Assembly: GCF_051020985.1 (NCBI RefSeq)
Contig: NC_135007.1
Span: forward strand, 10,133,501-10,197,500
Direction of reading: 5' to 3'
Source: Nomia melanderi
Taxonomy: Eukaryota; Arthropoda; Insecta; Hymenoptera; Halictidae
Length of the DNA stretch: 64,000 nt
This document shows, in pieces, positions 12,611 through 26,839 of this stretch (position 1 is its first letter; the number at the start of each line of letters is the position of its first letter). Below the pieces are notes generated by a model. That model was not told the origin of the DNA. It made no database searches and worked only from the letters and a program-made list of their open reading frames with translations. The position numbers and the translations under genes were made by a program.

Positions 12611-15600
12611 CTACAACTGGAATTTAAGATGGTCTTTGGCAGCTTTATACTGAGAAATTTTCTTCAACTCATCCAGTCCTTCCTGCAATGATGTTTTCTT
12701 GTTTGTTACATCGTGAAGAATTGCTCTCAAGTCGTGTGTGGTCACTGATAGCAAGTGATCGACGAATCCGAGTTCGTTCCACATTTTTATGAAGAATGTG
12801 CTGCAGCCTTTGTTGTATGTACCGAATTCGCCATTCTTCCAATCCCAGGGAACCATGTAGTGGTAGGTTAGCCAGTTGGACTTCGTAATGAAAAATAGAC
12901 CTAGGTCGAAACGAGGATCGCTGTAATAACAGTAAGAAAATCAATACATTATTCTCATCTTGTATAGCCAACTTTAAGGCACTGCGATCCTCAGTTTATC
13001 CACACATTTGAAATTTAATAAAAAAAAAAAAAAAAAAATAGAAACACATTGTCTAGCAACAATTTCTTTATACCATATTGAAATCTAAAAAAATCCTTGA
13101 CGAAACGAAGATGCAAAGTTAAACACAAAGGAAAATGATATTAAGAAAAAAAAACGTGGTTGAGTCAAAAAGGACACTAAAGAGTTAAAAGAATTATAAA
13201 GATAGCATTAACCGTTATTATATTGTGTAGTATCATTTGTCAATCGTTTCTTAACAAAAACATATTCCTATTTATCACTAATAAGTTAATTAATTGTTCT
13301 TTTTCAATTCAGTCATATATTTTTATTGCTAAGTCATTGTTCATGATTTTAAAATGGACGATAATTAGAAGATACATAAATGTTTAATAAAGGTAGCAAC
13401 TGCTGACCTCTATTGGTTCACAACAAAACCATTTGAAACGTTACCATCATAAACGTATACAATAGACGAATGAATTAACATCATGAACTGCGACATCAGA
13501 AAATCTTACTGTTAAATTACATATTGTAATCAACGAATGGAACAAGTAACAATGTCTCGCTTATGTTTACAACGGTAGAAATGGTCTCTCGAGAAACTAA
13601 AATTATTAAATTTCTTTTAACCCTTAGTGGTACTCTTTTCTACCATAACTGGTCAATAGCGTCCTCATCTATATTAAAATGAAGTACTTAAATAATATGG
13701 TGTTAATAGATTCTATAAATCGTGAATAATATGTGCACAAATGTATACACTATAACTGATACACATTTAGGAAAACAATTCACTTATATAAATAAGTAAA
13801 TATGAAAACACGCCCGGACACTACTGGATTGCCAATGTTTTAATTGCGAAATTTAAAATATGTTTGTAGAGTTGATATGATGTATGTATTTCGTTAATTT
13901 TGCGGATTCATTGAATGGTCCTCAATATTTTATACACGTCGTCTGACCAATAGTAATTTTGATTTATTTCATTTTGTATGCACACCGTGGCTGTCGATAA
14001 CAACGGTACCGTGGCTCTTCGGCATTTTGAAGTAGAGCTTGTACATTAAACTGATAGTATCAAAAATGGACATTAACTTGTTCTCGCCGGTGCCCCAGAT
14101 GTGCATTGCGCTGTTCACCAACCACGATACATTCAATGTAATGGCGAACCGTAGAATTCCAGTAATCAGTACAGTCAACCCTAACGACTCGTCCCAATAC
14201 TCTAATGGTGCGTTCAGCGGTAGTAGCACTCCAACTATAGCGAAGATTATCCAGTAGAATCTATAAATATGAAATCAGATGGACTGAAAATTTGTGTCAA
14301 TATAATAAACGTAAATATTACGCTAATTCAATTATTCAAATATTCTATCATCGTGACAATCGATTATTGTATCATAATGAGAGATAAGTTGGATGGAATA
14401 TGACGAAATAATAATTATTAATAATTAAAGAATAGTAATAGTAATTAAGGAGTAGATAGAAATTAATCGAACTTCGCTTTCGCTCATTCATTTTTAAATA
14501 AGATATCTCGTAACTCGAAATCGCTTGCTTGATATTTTAAACTAGACGTCTTGCATCAATATTTAAACTCTAATATTATATGTCAAATGACGTTGATCTG
14601 AATATCCCAGTTCTACATCGAGTCCATAACATTTGTTTTCACGTAGCATTCCATAGCGTGGCAATAAATGCCCGACCAGTGAAAAATAGGAATCAACAGT
14701 CCCAAAATATTCTATGATTCGTTAGATAGTGCTGTGAAGAGACGCCTGAAATATCTCGTTCAAAAGATCAGACGAGTGGAAATCTTTACGAGATATCCCG
14801 CGCGTAAATTAGTTCCTAATTAAATCAATCAGACTTCTTCTTTCCTTATTTTATCCGTTTAGATAGTTGTAGTTTCTAATCTGCGTCCGTTGAAGCTTAC
14901 GAAGGATATTAACTCTTCACTCTAGTCCATAAAGAACATTAAATTTTCAATTTCAGCCCGCAACGAAGCAAAAATCTGTACCAAAAACGGATCTTACTTG
15001 TGCTGCAGCCAAACGTATCCATCGGAATCCATGTCACGCATGTCAATTTCTTTCTTTGCCTGTTCAAAATCGACTTTCGGCGTCCAGAAGTTCCCCAGAT
15101 AGTGACTGTACAGGAACCCTTTTTTGTGATTGTAGGGATCTTTGTCGGTTTTGTAGTACTTGTGATGTAGTCTGTGGTAGAGCACCCAGTTGTAGATCGT
15201 TCCCTGTAAGCATCGAATTCTTTCAGAAAAAGAACCGCTAATTATAGCCCTACACTTGCGACGTAGGCGACCATCCAAACGTTCGATTGACACAACGGCC
15301 TTGAGATACCTACCGCCCCGGCGAGGGTGTGAGCCAACATGAGGAAAAGCCTAAGTGAACTCGACGCATTGAAGGTCCTGTGAGCCCATAATCTATGAGC
15401 GCCCACGGTCACTCCAAGGCAGCCGAGCAATGTTATGAAAAGCGCTGGAATTCGGGGAAAACATCGTTTCTTCAGATTATTAAAATACGTACTGACTGAC
15501 AAACGTATTAGCACGACAAACTTTCATGCTTTTTAGCATTTAGAATTATTCAGTTGATTGTTAAAGGAACTTGGTTGTTTTAGTGAAAGAAAAGTATGAA

Positions 15601-16280
15601 CAGATATTTGCACTAACTGATTTTTTCACTACACTACAGTTTACAATTCAAACGAAATTGTTAATGCAATTACCGTTGATACACTTATTTGTTCTATAAT
15701 GTATTTAATAGAAGATCAGTATATACATGTAAAGTAGCACAAATAGGATATTAATAGTGGTACTTAATAATGGAAATACGTTCACCTTGAAAAAATTTAG
15801 AATTCCCTAAAGAGATATTTCGTTAAGAATGAAGTATTTTAATCTGTAAGGTGTAAGACTGAATATTTTTTTCTTTAAATTTTTTTTTCATTGAACGAAA
15901 ATTGTTTTAACATTCATTGGTTATTTCAAGTATTTATAGATATTTCTGCAATGTTTATATTATGAACATGATATGATGCATTTCAAAGACAAGCTGAAAT
16001 CGAATTTTGAGAAACCAGATCTTTGTAAGTGAGGGAATACTGAGTTTTTCGAATTTTTTGAATTCGATTAATTGCCCGTACATTCTTAACCAACGCCAGC
16101 AGTAATCTCAATTCTAGTAACAGTAATTTTATTAAATGTCTTACTGAAGAAAACAGTCATCCATTTGGCAGAAGTGAACATCAGCCACGCAGCGTATAAT
16201 CCAAGAACGTGCAGATGAATGCACCACAACACCACTCCCCAGTTTATCTCCTGCCTCTTAGCGGGTTTCTCGTTGGACAT
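12611..16280 (-). CDS. Divergent acyl-CoA desaturase-like protein (desaturase B), box 3 degenerate
   Basis: Second desaturase of the cluster, on the minus strand. Exons read from high to low coordinate: 16280-16145, 15444-15314, 15203-14998, 14260-14078 and 12920-12611, giving about 321 residues. Exons 2 and 3 have exactly the same lengths (131 and 206 nt) as in desaturases A and C. Box 1 (HRLWAH, 62-67), box 2 (HRLHH, 99-103) and NSAMH (207-211) are present. Box 3, normally W-HNYHH, reads W-LTYHY (235-240): only the central histidine is kept, although the downstream PWDWK motif and the C-terminal domain align well. The exon 4 donor (AA|GTTAAT) is weaker than the others, and reading through it stays open to a stop at 13969. 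The ATG is preceded directly by an acceptor-like CTTCTGGTCCAG, suggesting a non-coding first exon. It could be a divergent enzyme clade or a pseudoenzyme; catalytic activity is doubtful. Confidence 0.85.
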
Positions 16281-18558
16281 GCTGGACCAGAAGCAAACAA
16301 AATTCCATCAAACTCAAATACAAGTTGAAAAGTGGAAACGATCATCGAAAAGAAAATGCTTGAATAGTTGTCGGATCTCTCATTAATTCCCCTGTATGTA
16401 TTTTATCAGAGAAGAAGCACTGAAAATCTCGATCACACTTCTGTAACGAAACTTAAAGTGTTAAACTTCGATTTTGAAGAAAGACCTGTAGGATTCCTCG
16501 TTTAAAAGTTCACATTGACTTTGAGTCGACGAATTCCCGATTCATACTCTGATACGGGATGATATTTTTACGATTTAAGACAAGAAATCGTGATATTGAA
16601 AGATCAATACAACAAGCAATCCACTTCGATGAAATTTACCTGGCTCTTTCTACCACGAAACGAGCTTTTAGAAGATCCGAGACCAACTATGACAATGAAC
16701 GTCGGTTTTCAGCCACGTCGATTAACCCTATGACCTACGTTCGAATTTCATTACCATTCATTTTACACTGTCACTTCCTCTGTTTTCATCGTCGCGTGTA
16801 CGTAATACAACGAATTCACGTTAACATCGACATTCATCGAGTTTCTTAATCGCCAGCGATTTACTTAGTTTCATCAGAAAAAACGTTCTTTAAACGCATG
16901 CTTGTCGCTGTTTCGCTCAGTTTTACGCTATCCAAAAGCTTTGAAGTAAACGGTTTTCTATTGATGGTGTGTAATCCTTATAACTTTATAGTCAGGACAG
17001 TAGCAGCATGTCACGTTGGTTTTTCATATTCTTAATAACAGTTATTTATAGTAGCTCTCTGATAGAGTGGGGATTAGGCGAAAAATGAATAGAGACAAGT
17101 AGGAATGAAGCACAACAACGTGACAGTGGAATAAATCAAAATGAATATTACACGTAAATAAACATCAAACAAACGCTAACGTCAAACAGAATCAATCAAT
17201 CATGAAGGGAAACAAAGCAGCAATAATCAAATTCCATACTGCTTCTCTTTAGTCAATTTATTAGAAACTTTTTTGCTATCGTATTGTTTCATCAGTTTTC
17301 TTTATTTCAACAAACAATTATTAACACATTGTTGACCAGTCACGAATTAACACGTGTTTATTCACAGATCGATTTTAACAATTTTTGAACAATTAAATGA
17401 AGGGAACATTTTAAAACTCCTACGTCCTTGCATCATCCCTCTCGATATTTTCGAGGTAACGCACGGGTTTTTCTCGGAATCGCTGGAAGCACAACAGAAT
17501 CGCCCTGCCGAGAGGAACCGGCAGATTCCCTAAATAATGGCATTTCTGTTGCAGCTCTCGTGTGGAAAATTTCTGCGATTCACACTTGGTAAAGAGCGCC
17601 CTCGCAGCGAACGTACTTTAGCGTTAAATATTAGCCGTACATAAACCATTGTATATCCTATGATTACAATAATACAATGTGTTCGAAATTGTATATCTAA
17701 GTTGTTTCTGTGCCAGTAACATTTCAATTACGATTTAATCATTCAAATGTTGACAATTTACAATTGATTTATGAAAATAACCAGGAACATGTATTATTTA
17801 ACTGGTCAGCAATATGTTAATGTTAATCATTCCAATGTTTCTCGGCGTGGAGATGAATATATTTTATCTTATCGATGTTTAAGAATTAGTTTTTCCAGAT
17901 TTGCAATCTTTTCTACGTATGTTATTCAAATATAATTTTTTCTATTGAGAAATTTGAAATTCACTGTGAACTGGTCTCCATTCTTCACGACTCCAGTCAC
18001 ACTTTGTACCCTTTATCACTGCTAAAGCGCATGACCATGACTCATTTCAACGTCATAGCATTTGGGAACGCGAGAACCGGTTGCCATGTAAAATTCAAAT
18101 CCAGGCGGAATGTATTCGAAGTTCGCCATTCGATAACTATTAATAGGCTGCCCCGTAACATGCTAGACTTTCAAATATCTCACAATAAATACCTATGATC
18201 ACATTTGAATGTATATATATATGTTTCGAAACACAATAGAACTATCAATCTAACAGTAAAATAAATACACTCTAACGAGTATCCTATAGTAGTTAAGGAT
18301 TAAAAGCTTCTTCGAATATTACACCAATCGATCGTGGAAAATAGATTTTTAATATTTGTGTCTTCGTATATTCTATATAAAACTCGGTGCGTCTCAAAGT
18401 TCAAGTTCTAACCGACTACACCAGAATTACAGCACATATTGTTCATCTATATTACCACCTAAGAGATTTTGTCTATCGATTGTCTTCTCCTTGGCCCACT
18501 TTAAAAAAAATAACAATTGAAGCGAATACTGTTTATGAACAATAGATTACATTTCATT
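16281..18558. other. Spacer between desaturases B and C
   Basis: AT-rich non-coding DNA between the 5' end of desaturase B and the 3' end of desaturase C. It should contain the desaturase B promoter and its untranslated first exon. Short open frames at 16.5-16.8 and 18.0-18.2 kb have no recognisable motif. I see no complete mobile element here. Confidence 0.5.
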
Positions 18559-21500
18559 CTAATTCATCTGTTTCAATTCCTGAAGATCTTCGACAGGGAT
18601 ATCGACGTCACCGTAGCCCCAAATATGGCTGCCATCGCCAGTTCGATTTGCCCTTCGTCGGATCATGCCTGGAGACACGTATTTCCGGTCGAACGCCCAT
18701 CCGATATTCGCGAAAGTGTCGATGAAGCCTGTAGTTAAGTTGTAACTATAGTTTCCTAGTTCTCCCGTCTTGTAATCCCACGGGAACACATGGTGAAAAT
18801 TATGCCAGCCCTCGCCCAGCGCTGCTATGGAGACCACCGTGTTCTCCACTGGAGAGATGTGCCTGAGAATATGAACAAAATTTTCATTTGCAAAATTTTG
18901 TTAATTACTCATTTACTATACGTATGAGAAAATGATATTCCCGTAGTAATGAAATATAGAAGATGCATTACGAACACATTCCGGACGGATCTTCAGTAAA
19001 AATGTTGAATTAACGAGCATTTGGAAATTAATGTAATTTCTACTGAAATTAATGTACTTTCTAAATAAAAAAAAAAAATAATTTGCACAAAAAATATGTA
19101 GATAGTGTACCAGGCATGAGTATCAAATTATCTGGTGCGCAATGCGTTGATTAATTATATTCTATATCGATATAAGATAAATTAAAAGAGTAAGAAATAT
19201 CAAAAGGCTGGTTATTTTTTCGATTCCGATCTACAGGATAGAGGAGACTTACTTGTCGTATGGTTTGTGGCCCCACATATGTGCCACGCTATTCACGCAG
19301 AAGGCTACGTTGAGGGTCACGCAGAACCGGAAATTGAAGTTCACCCAGAAAGAAGTCGACAATGATTCTGACCAGAAGTAACATGGCACGCTGACCGGAA
19401 GCGCGATGGTCAGCAAGAAGAATAGTGGAATATAGAGTCTACGAATAAGAATGGCATCGATTAGGTATCGGTAAGAAAAACAGAAGTGTCTTTCAAATGA
19501 ATTATAATTAACAATTATAACTTAACACGTTGAACGCCGCACGATTTCATCGAGCGAACTACACACAATGGAAAAAGTATAATACTAAATCGTTTAATTG
19601 TATTGCATTATGATTATTACACGTTTATCTAGCTGAATGTCACCGTATTAGGTAGCATTATTTATAATATAGAAATGTTTTCTTTAAGTGAACTATTCGA
19701 TTTAGTTGGAGGTCACCGGTGCACCCCCATGGCATTCAACGTGTTAACCAATCGATAGCTCGTTGAGTAAGTAAAAATATTCTGTGTATATATGCAATTT
19801 CTTTCATTTAGATTAGAATGAAGAGGAAAAATATAACAAAATTCTGTTCTTTTTCAGTAATTACCTTGCTGGTCAAGGTAAAGGGTTGAAACTTGACACA
19901 CAATGTTTTCGATTTCTTTATAAGATACGAGTTTTCTTACCTTTTCTGCCACATGATGATGGGATCAGCTTCTAAGTCGCTCATGTCGATACTTTTTCGT
20001 TTTGCAATAACATCGGGGTGTGGCGTCGTGAACAGCCAACCGACATGGGCGAAGAAGAAACCTCTTTTCGCATTATGGGGATCGGCATTGGTTTCGCTAT
20101 ACTTATGGTGCACCCTGTGGTCCAGCGCCCACGCGTACACGTGCCTCTGTAAAGAGAAAATACAAATACCAAATTTTACCACTTCTAGACAAACTAATTA
20201 ACGCACTCAGCACAGCTGGGAAGTAGTTCCCAAAGTAGGTGAATTTTAATTTTTTATTGCAACTCTCAAATGTAATCCTCACGCTAATACTATAATTACC
20301 AAGACAACACTATAGCCTCCAAAATTACCGCGCTATCAGCTGAAACAGTTAGCTCTGTATTTTTAGTATTTTTTATTTGCCACCCGTATGGATGATTGGT
20401 TAGTCTGTATGATTTTTATCATATAGATCAGCAACTTAGGGGAGCAAACAAACTGTTCTGAAAATGATAAGGCTTGGAGTTTGGCTTGTTGTTGAAGTCC
20501 AATGTACGTGAACTGTACATGTTGATTTGAAAATATATTCAATTTCAGAACATTAGAAACTTGAGGATCAATTCAATACATTTATAATTACATAGGAAGA
20601 TCATTTAAAATCTAATAAATTATTATTTGTCATTAATAATTTCATTTTCTATGATTTTCCAACTACGGTACATTGCACAAAGGATAAGTTTTAGAACGGC
20701 ACAAGGGCAAAAGAGGTCTTTGGCTACGTGTTTTGTTTATAATTTTGATTAGTTACGTGTTGACGAATGGAAAACTGACTAATTAGACCAGCATTCCTTT
20801 CAGAGATGATCTGCTCCGAAACGAAGAGTAAGTAACTTAAAATAGTAACTTGGAATGAATACCTGTCCACTTATCGTGAAAAGAAAGACCAGAAGCAATC
20901 GCAACGGCCATTTCGCTTTGTACGCTTTGTGAGCCCAGAGTCTGTGAGCACCGGCGGTTATACCGAATGCGGAAGTGTATATAGTCACGAACGCTGCGGA
21001 AGAGCATATCAGATATAATTATAACTTCTGTTTTAAAACGATACGTTATTCGTGCCTACAGTTCTGACTTAAATCGAGTGTATGCGTATTTTTAATTCGA
21101 ATGTATGGAATCTATTAGGACACTGAAATACACTAAACACTCTAACATCCTTAACTTTTTTCATGAAACTCTATCGATTTATTTTTAACGGTTTCCTGCC
21201 GCTTGACAAACTGTTCTCGAATTACAACGTAAGTTTATACACGAGAACAATAAAATGCAGATAACTGTCGATTCATATAATCGGTTGACAATTCCCGCGC
21301 ATACTTTTCTGTTCGCATAAATATATTATACAAGAAATCTGTATATTTCATTAAAAAATTCGTTTTAGAATTCAAATGAAAAATTCAATTCTTATTGATT
21401 TCAAAGTCGAATTATTCTTATTCGAAATTTCGACTTTAATTTGAAAATAGTACACTGAATTTCAATAATTTCAGTAATTTCTTAGTGGCAATTCATGATT

Positions 21501-22402
21501 TTATCTGCGTATGTCAGAATCTTTCTAATTATGTGTATCAATCAATTTTAAACAAGTGATCGTTAATCACTGTTATAACGAGAAAGTGAGAGTTAATTAT
21601 CTAGGTAATATACTGAGCATAGTTCTCGTGATTTGAATGATATAGAGCTAAATGCGATGTTATAGAATAATAATAATCGTACAGGAAACGGTGATATTCT
21701 TGTCTCCGGTATATAACTTTTCGTCGCGCTATTTTTACGACACTAAGTTTCCGTTGAAAGATTAATATTTTATTGCTCTTCCGTTGCAAACTAATGACAC
21801 TAGTTGTTATTGAAACATGATTGCAATAATATCATATATCGAAACTATGTTCTACAGAATAAACATTTTTGTAACAAGAAAAAATGAAAAAATTGTATAT
21901 ATTTCTCAGTGAGCTTAATGTCTGTTAGCCAACTATTATCAGCCGGTGTCACGCAAACTTATATAATTACGCTGTTCTCAAGCCTATCATATTATTATTC
22001 ATAAATTAAAACACTCATCTGTAATATTTTTTCTTTGGTGATATTACCTAAAATTTCATTTTAGAATCGATGCTAAAATTTATTATTGGGACACAACATT
22101 TCTTTACTCGAACGCTTACCCCATAGACTAGTAAGAAGCTTTGCTTCCGTAAACATGAGCCAAAGTCCATAAATACCACCACCATGAATGAAAGTTTGCG
22201 CTATTAAATCTGGCCACATGAGTCGAGGAACATATTCCGTTCTGCTACTCCGATAAGTCTCATCAACCGTCAAAAAGTCCTCAGTCTCTGGCAGTCTTTC
22301 GTTTTTCGAATTTGTTTCTTTACTCTTCGGCTCCGAAATGTGCTGCATTATGGAAGGGACGCGGTCCTTGCTTGTGTGAAATGACGCCATATTTTCTTTC
22401 AT
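18559..22402 (-). CDS. Acyl-CoA delta-9 desaturase (desaturase C)
   Basis: Third desaturase, minus strand. Exons: 22402-22120, 20993-20863, 20146-19941, 19438-19253 and 18862-18559, giving about 369 residues with continuous phase. Boxes: HRLWAH (111-116), HRVHH (148-152) and HNFHH (289-293). The Y-to-F change inside box 3 does not touch a metal ligand. NSVAH in exon 4 supplies the extra ligand motif. The N terminus is longer and more polar than in A or B. MKENMAS is taken as the start, and an in-frame ATG four codons later is an alternative. Intron 3 carries a TTAA MITE (19526-19743). All ligands are present, so an active ER desaturase is expected; substrate and bond position are not predictable. 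C shares orientation with B and has the same exon phases as A, which supports origin by duplication. Confidence 0.95.
19526..19743. mobile_element. TTAA MITE, CACGTTGAACGCC end family, in desaturase C intron 3
   Basis: A 218-bp element flanked by TTAA on both sides (19522-19525 and 19744-19747). The ends are CACGTTGAACGCCGC and, on the other strand, CACGTTGAATGCCAT. Close to the right end is an imperfect palindrome, GGTCACCGGTGCACC (19711-19725); the left end has none. Internal sequence matches the copies at 50624 and 53271. No coding capacity. The features fit a non-autonomous piggyBac-like element. Confidence 0.85.
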
Positions 22403-25400
22403 TCTCGAGGGATCGACTCAACTTAATTCTATTAATTTCTTCGCCCTTAATCTAACATTCTTCTCATATTAGTTCGATCTAGGAGCTGTTACGGATGATT
22501 CTGTAACCACAATATTATTTATATTTAATTATACATAAAAATTGTGAATTAAACATTATTGACATAATAGTTACAAATTATGGATACAACAATTATAAAT
22601 TCTTGATTGAAATGTGTCGTATTATAAATATGTCACAGGAGGTGCACTAACAATGCAGGAGAAAAGCATGAATGAAATTTATAATTTATCGTCACTAAAA
22701 TGTTGATTTTATGTATTTATTGCGTAAATTTAGACAATATAATATATATATCCGATATAGACACTATATAGTGCGTCTAAATAAATGAAAACAGAAATAT
22801 CTATTTGCACAACCACATTTTGCTTGATTAAGGAGAAATTCCACGTTAAGCACATTGTGGAAACGCTGTCTAAAAACAATTAAAGCAATAATATTGTTTT
22901 TCAATCACATTTTCATAAATCGATAGTACACTGAATAATAGATCTGCGCTCGTTGATTTGCCGGTAAAAACTGTGAGTGACACAGGTAAACCGAATGTTA
23001 GAAGATGCTATCTATCGATCGGAGATATTACTTTTCCTGGTATCACGGCCGGCACTGTTGATAAAACTATTTATTTTAAGATATTTTATAATGTGTATTA
23101 TAATATTCAACACAGGTTATACATGAAATATATTATAATATAATATAACACACTTAATGTTTATTAAATGAAAATTGGGAAGTAATTTGAGTTTTGCGTA
23201 CTTCCTACTTCCTTAAGCCTTAAAATGGAGAAGAAGCCAAATGTTCAATGATTCAATAATGTCGTTTCTCAAAGATTCAAAATTTCAAAACCTTTCGACC
23301 GAATAACCTTGAAACCTATAATGTTATGATATATGTAAAGATAATGCTGTGTGTAATATCAGATAAGATTAGATCACTTTATTCAATCATAAACGAAATA
23401 AGAAAGTACTTTGTAATATGAATGGATATTTCTTATAGATTCCTTAAATATTTAGGTAATTATTACATAATTTTTTATATTTCCTTCAAAAACTCTATTG
23501 AGCAATTATAAAAGAGTTGGTCCAATTTATTATTCCCACAGTTCTTAACGTATACGTTGCGTATATGAATTAAACACTTTAATTTATTTACTTATCTAAA
23601 TATTACACGGTCATATAATAGAAAATATACTGCAAGTACCTATACTTGTAAATGTCCAATAATGATCATCATTTGTATGTTACATTAAAGTGTAAGCTCT
23701 GTTGTTTATAAAACAGTCTAAAAGTAATTATACAATGAAACTACTTTCGGTTTGCACAAAATGAATAAAATTAGACGCATGTGAGACTTCCGTTCAAACT
23801 TTTAAATGTGCAATTAAAGCGGAACTGAGAATCGAACTTTATTCAGTAAAATATTTCACATCGCAATCTACCTCATTATTTTCCAAGATACAAGACTGTA
23901 TAACTTCTTATATTGAAAAGTGATCATTATTCAATGTAATCAAATTTGATTAAGGCTCACCTTAGAATAAACTCATGCTTCTTAATTTCATCTAACAATA
24001 AATCTTAACAAAAGCAGATTCTTTTCCTAAATATAACACTTAATAAAAAAATCTTGATATCATAAATTAACTGACGTGACATAAACGCGAGAGAAAGACA
24101 TAAACGACGAACGTACACTAAAGTTCTGAATTACAAATTATGTCAATTATATAATTTCCGTTTATTAATTTGATTTATATCATTTTTTATTGAAATTATC
24201 TCCTCTCAAGTATAAACGATAACGTTCTTTGAATAGTGTATTCTAAGCACCATACTCGTGAATGCTCTTCGTTAAATCGTCCATCTGCTTGTCTTATCTC
24301 AAGACTGATTTTCAAGACACCTGGCTCGATTCCATACAAAAAATATATCTAACGCGTCATATATATAAGGAAACATGTATTTACTTGTTCAAGGATTTTG
24401 AAAAGATAATGGATAATGCAACACATAAATCTTCTTCGTTATTATTTGCTTCGTTTTGCGATTCATTGCAACTTAGTCAGTATGCCTCTTCATTGCTGAT
24501 CATTTTCATTTATTATAAGTATTATAAATATAGAATTACTATTGATATTAAGGAGGGAACACTATAAAGATTACAATGATATTGGAAGAATTCTCGCGGC
24601 TGGAATGTAAATAATGAATGAACTATAATTAACTGTTACACAGTTGGGAAAACATTTCGGTACCGACATCGCAAACGTTGTCATTGACCCCTAGGTAAAC
24701 GAGAACATTCATTAAATATCCCCAACGAAGAAAATAGCGTGGCTGGCGCCATGTCCTAACTGCTCTTTAACTACAGGGGGTAGATTTAACGCTTCTACGC
24801 TATTGAAGGTACGCTAGAATGGGATAATGAAAGCGAACGCTTCCTAAAAAAGAAAACATAGAAACATTTATGGACTTATTTAAGTTTTCGAATAATGTTT
24901 AACGATTTATGAATGTTAACTTGAATTTGTAATCAATGTTTCTTACAATTTCATCTTTACTTATGTTATATATTTTACGATATTCAACGAAAACAAGATA
25001 AAAAGATGGTTAACGTTGGAACAGCTAATTTATTAGGACAACTACATAAATATTTCTGTTTAATTTTAGTTTCTATCGTGCTACGTTTATTTCTCTGATA
25101 ATTTCATTCTTTTGCTGTTTAATTTACGCAGTTCTTGCTTTTTTTCTACAGAGTTTGTATTAATGCGTTATTAGACAGTTTTCTTATTACTTGAAAATAT
25201 TCTTTACTTTCTCTAGTTTTAGTTGCCCTTATTTTGTTCTGTTACGAGACGAAACATGACGTTAGTATTATAAGAACTATATCATTCATTATGCATTTCG
25301 TGATAGGTTTCTTTTCAGTGTGTCATTAACAAGACACAAACAGTTCGCAACTTGGAGTATTTTAGTCGAGCAGGAATCACAACATGCATGTGTATGTGTA

Positions 25401-26839
25401 AAAAAACATTTTTTGTATCATTTTGATAAACGTTTGTCATGTATGGAAATGACTCTCCTTCGACCCCACCATTTTTCTGTGTTAATGAAAAAGTGTCATT
25501 AACGTTAAATTAGCATCATACTTGCGGATGGTTAATGGATCGTCAATTATCACGTCTGAAGTCTTATAAATGTCGTTAATTTCTTTTTTTCATAAACATC
25601 ACTATCGTATCGTGAACTAAAAAAAGATGACTAATTAACACGTTTCACTATCAATGGTGATAGTGATGCAACCAACGATGAATCAACGAATTGAACGCGA
25701 AAAAAATCTGGGACACATCTAGGTGCAATTATAATTACCGTCGATAAAAGGAAAAACTACGTCCGACGATTATCGCAATTAACGGAAAAGATATTTCTTC
25801 CCGGAAGGAACAATTGTTCCCTCGTCTGCGAGGATGCTAGAATAATTGAGAACTGTAGTTTGAACAAGCAATTTGTCAAGTCATAAAAAGGTAATCTGGA
25901 AGAACGTTCTCCAGTTCTTTGGATGTTTTACGATTCCAGCTAGTAAACATTTAAATGGAATAAATTTCTGTTAGATTAACGTATCTACCTCTTTTATTAA
26001 GTAAGTTTCCATATTAGTTTGAAATAAAGTCTCGTTTTTAAAATATTAAATCCTACAAACTTTTAAAACCTTTTTAAAGCGATCCTCTTTTGACGAATAA
26101 TGCTTTTAAACAATTTACGAATGAAAGTTCATTGCATTACAGGTGACAATTTACGGGTCTATTTTTGCAGTGGTAGATGACACACGAACAAAATGATTAA
26201 ATCTGTCGATGAGATAGAGGCTATTTCTAACCGAACTTAATATTAGTTTCAAAGAAAATAGAAATGAAGGAAAACATACAGAATTTGAAATACATTGCCA
26301 ATTGAAAAGAAGCAGACTAAGTGATAATATTTGTATTGCTTCTCATACGAAATGTCGGGTTGAAATCAAATATTCATCGACAACACGATAACGATTCTCT
26401 TGGAAGTCTAAGTCCATTATTACGATTCTAATGTAATTTGATTACAAGGACGAGAGGCGACACGAGATCGATGACTGCATGTTTTTGACCGTGCAATGTA
26501 ATTTTGTTATTTGACGGCGTCTTCCATTTCCAACGATACAGCCATTAATTAGAATTTATTGTTGGGAATTTATAGTTCACGGCCGAATTGGTCTTCCTTC
26601 TGTCAGCCTGCGTGTGTCAGAACTTCTTTCGAGCCGCTTCTTGATTAAAGTCTGCGTAAAACAATCGGCTGGCGTCAGTAGAATCAGACGACCGCTGTCA
26701 GAACTCACTCCTATGTTTGCTCTTCTTTTGAAGGCTTAACAAGTAAATCATGTTTGATCGTTGCCTACGTTTTAGCCACAACGAAAACGCAGACACGTAT
26801 TCGACATTTAAATTAATACGAACGTTTATGCTTTTGCGC

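Noticed and set aside
13619..13680. TTAACCCTTAGTGGTACTC, looking like a TTAA-element end
   Set aside because: No partner end with matching sequence was found nearby.
17326..17360. TTAACACATTGTTGACCAGTC, similar to CACATTGA ends
   Set aside because: No opposite end or subterminal match was seen. It may be a fragment, but one short match is weak in AT-rich DNA.
25648..25667. Perfect 8-base-arm hairpin CACTATCA-ATGG-TGATAGTG
   Set aside because: Isolated, with no flanking target duplication or transcript context; such hairpins are expected by chance over 64 kb.
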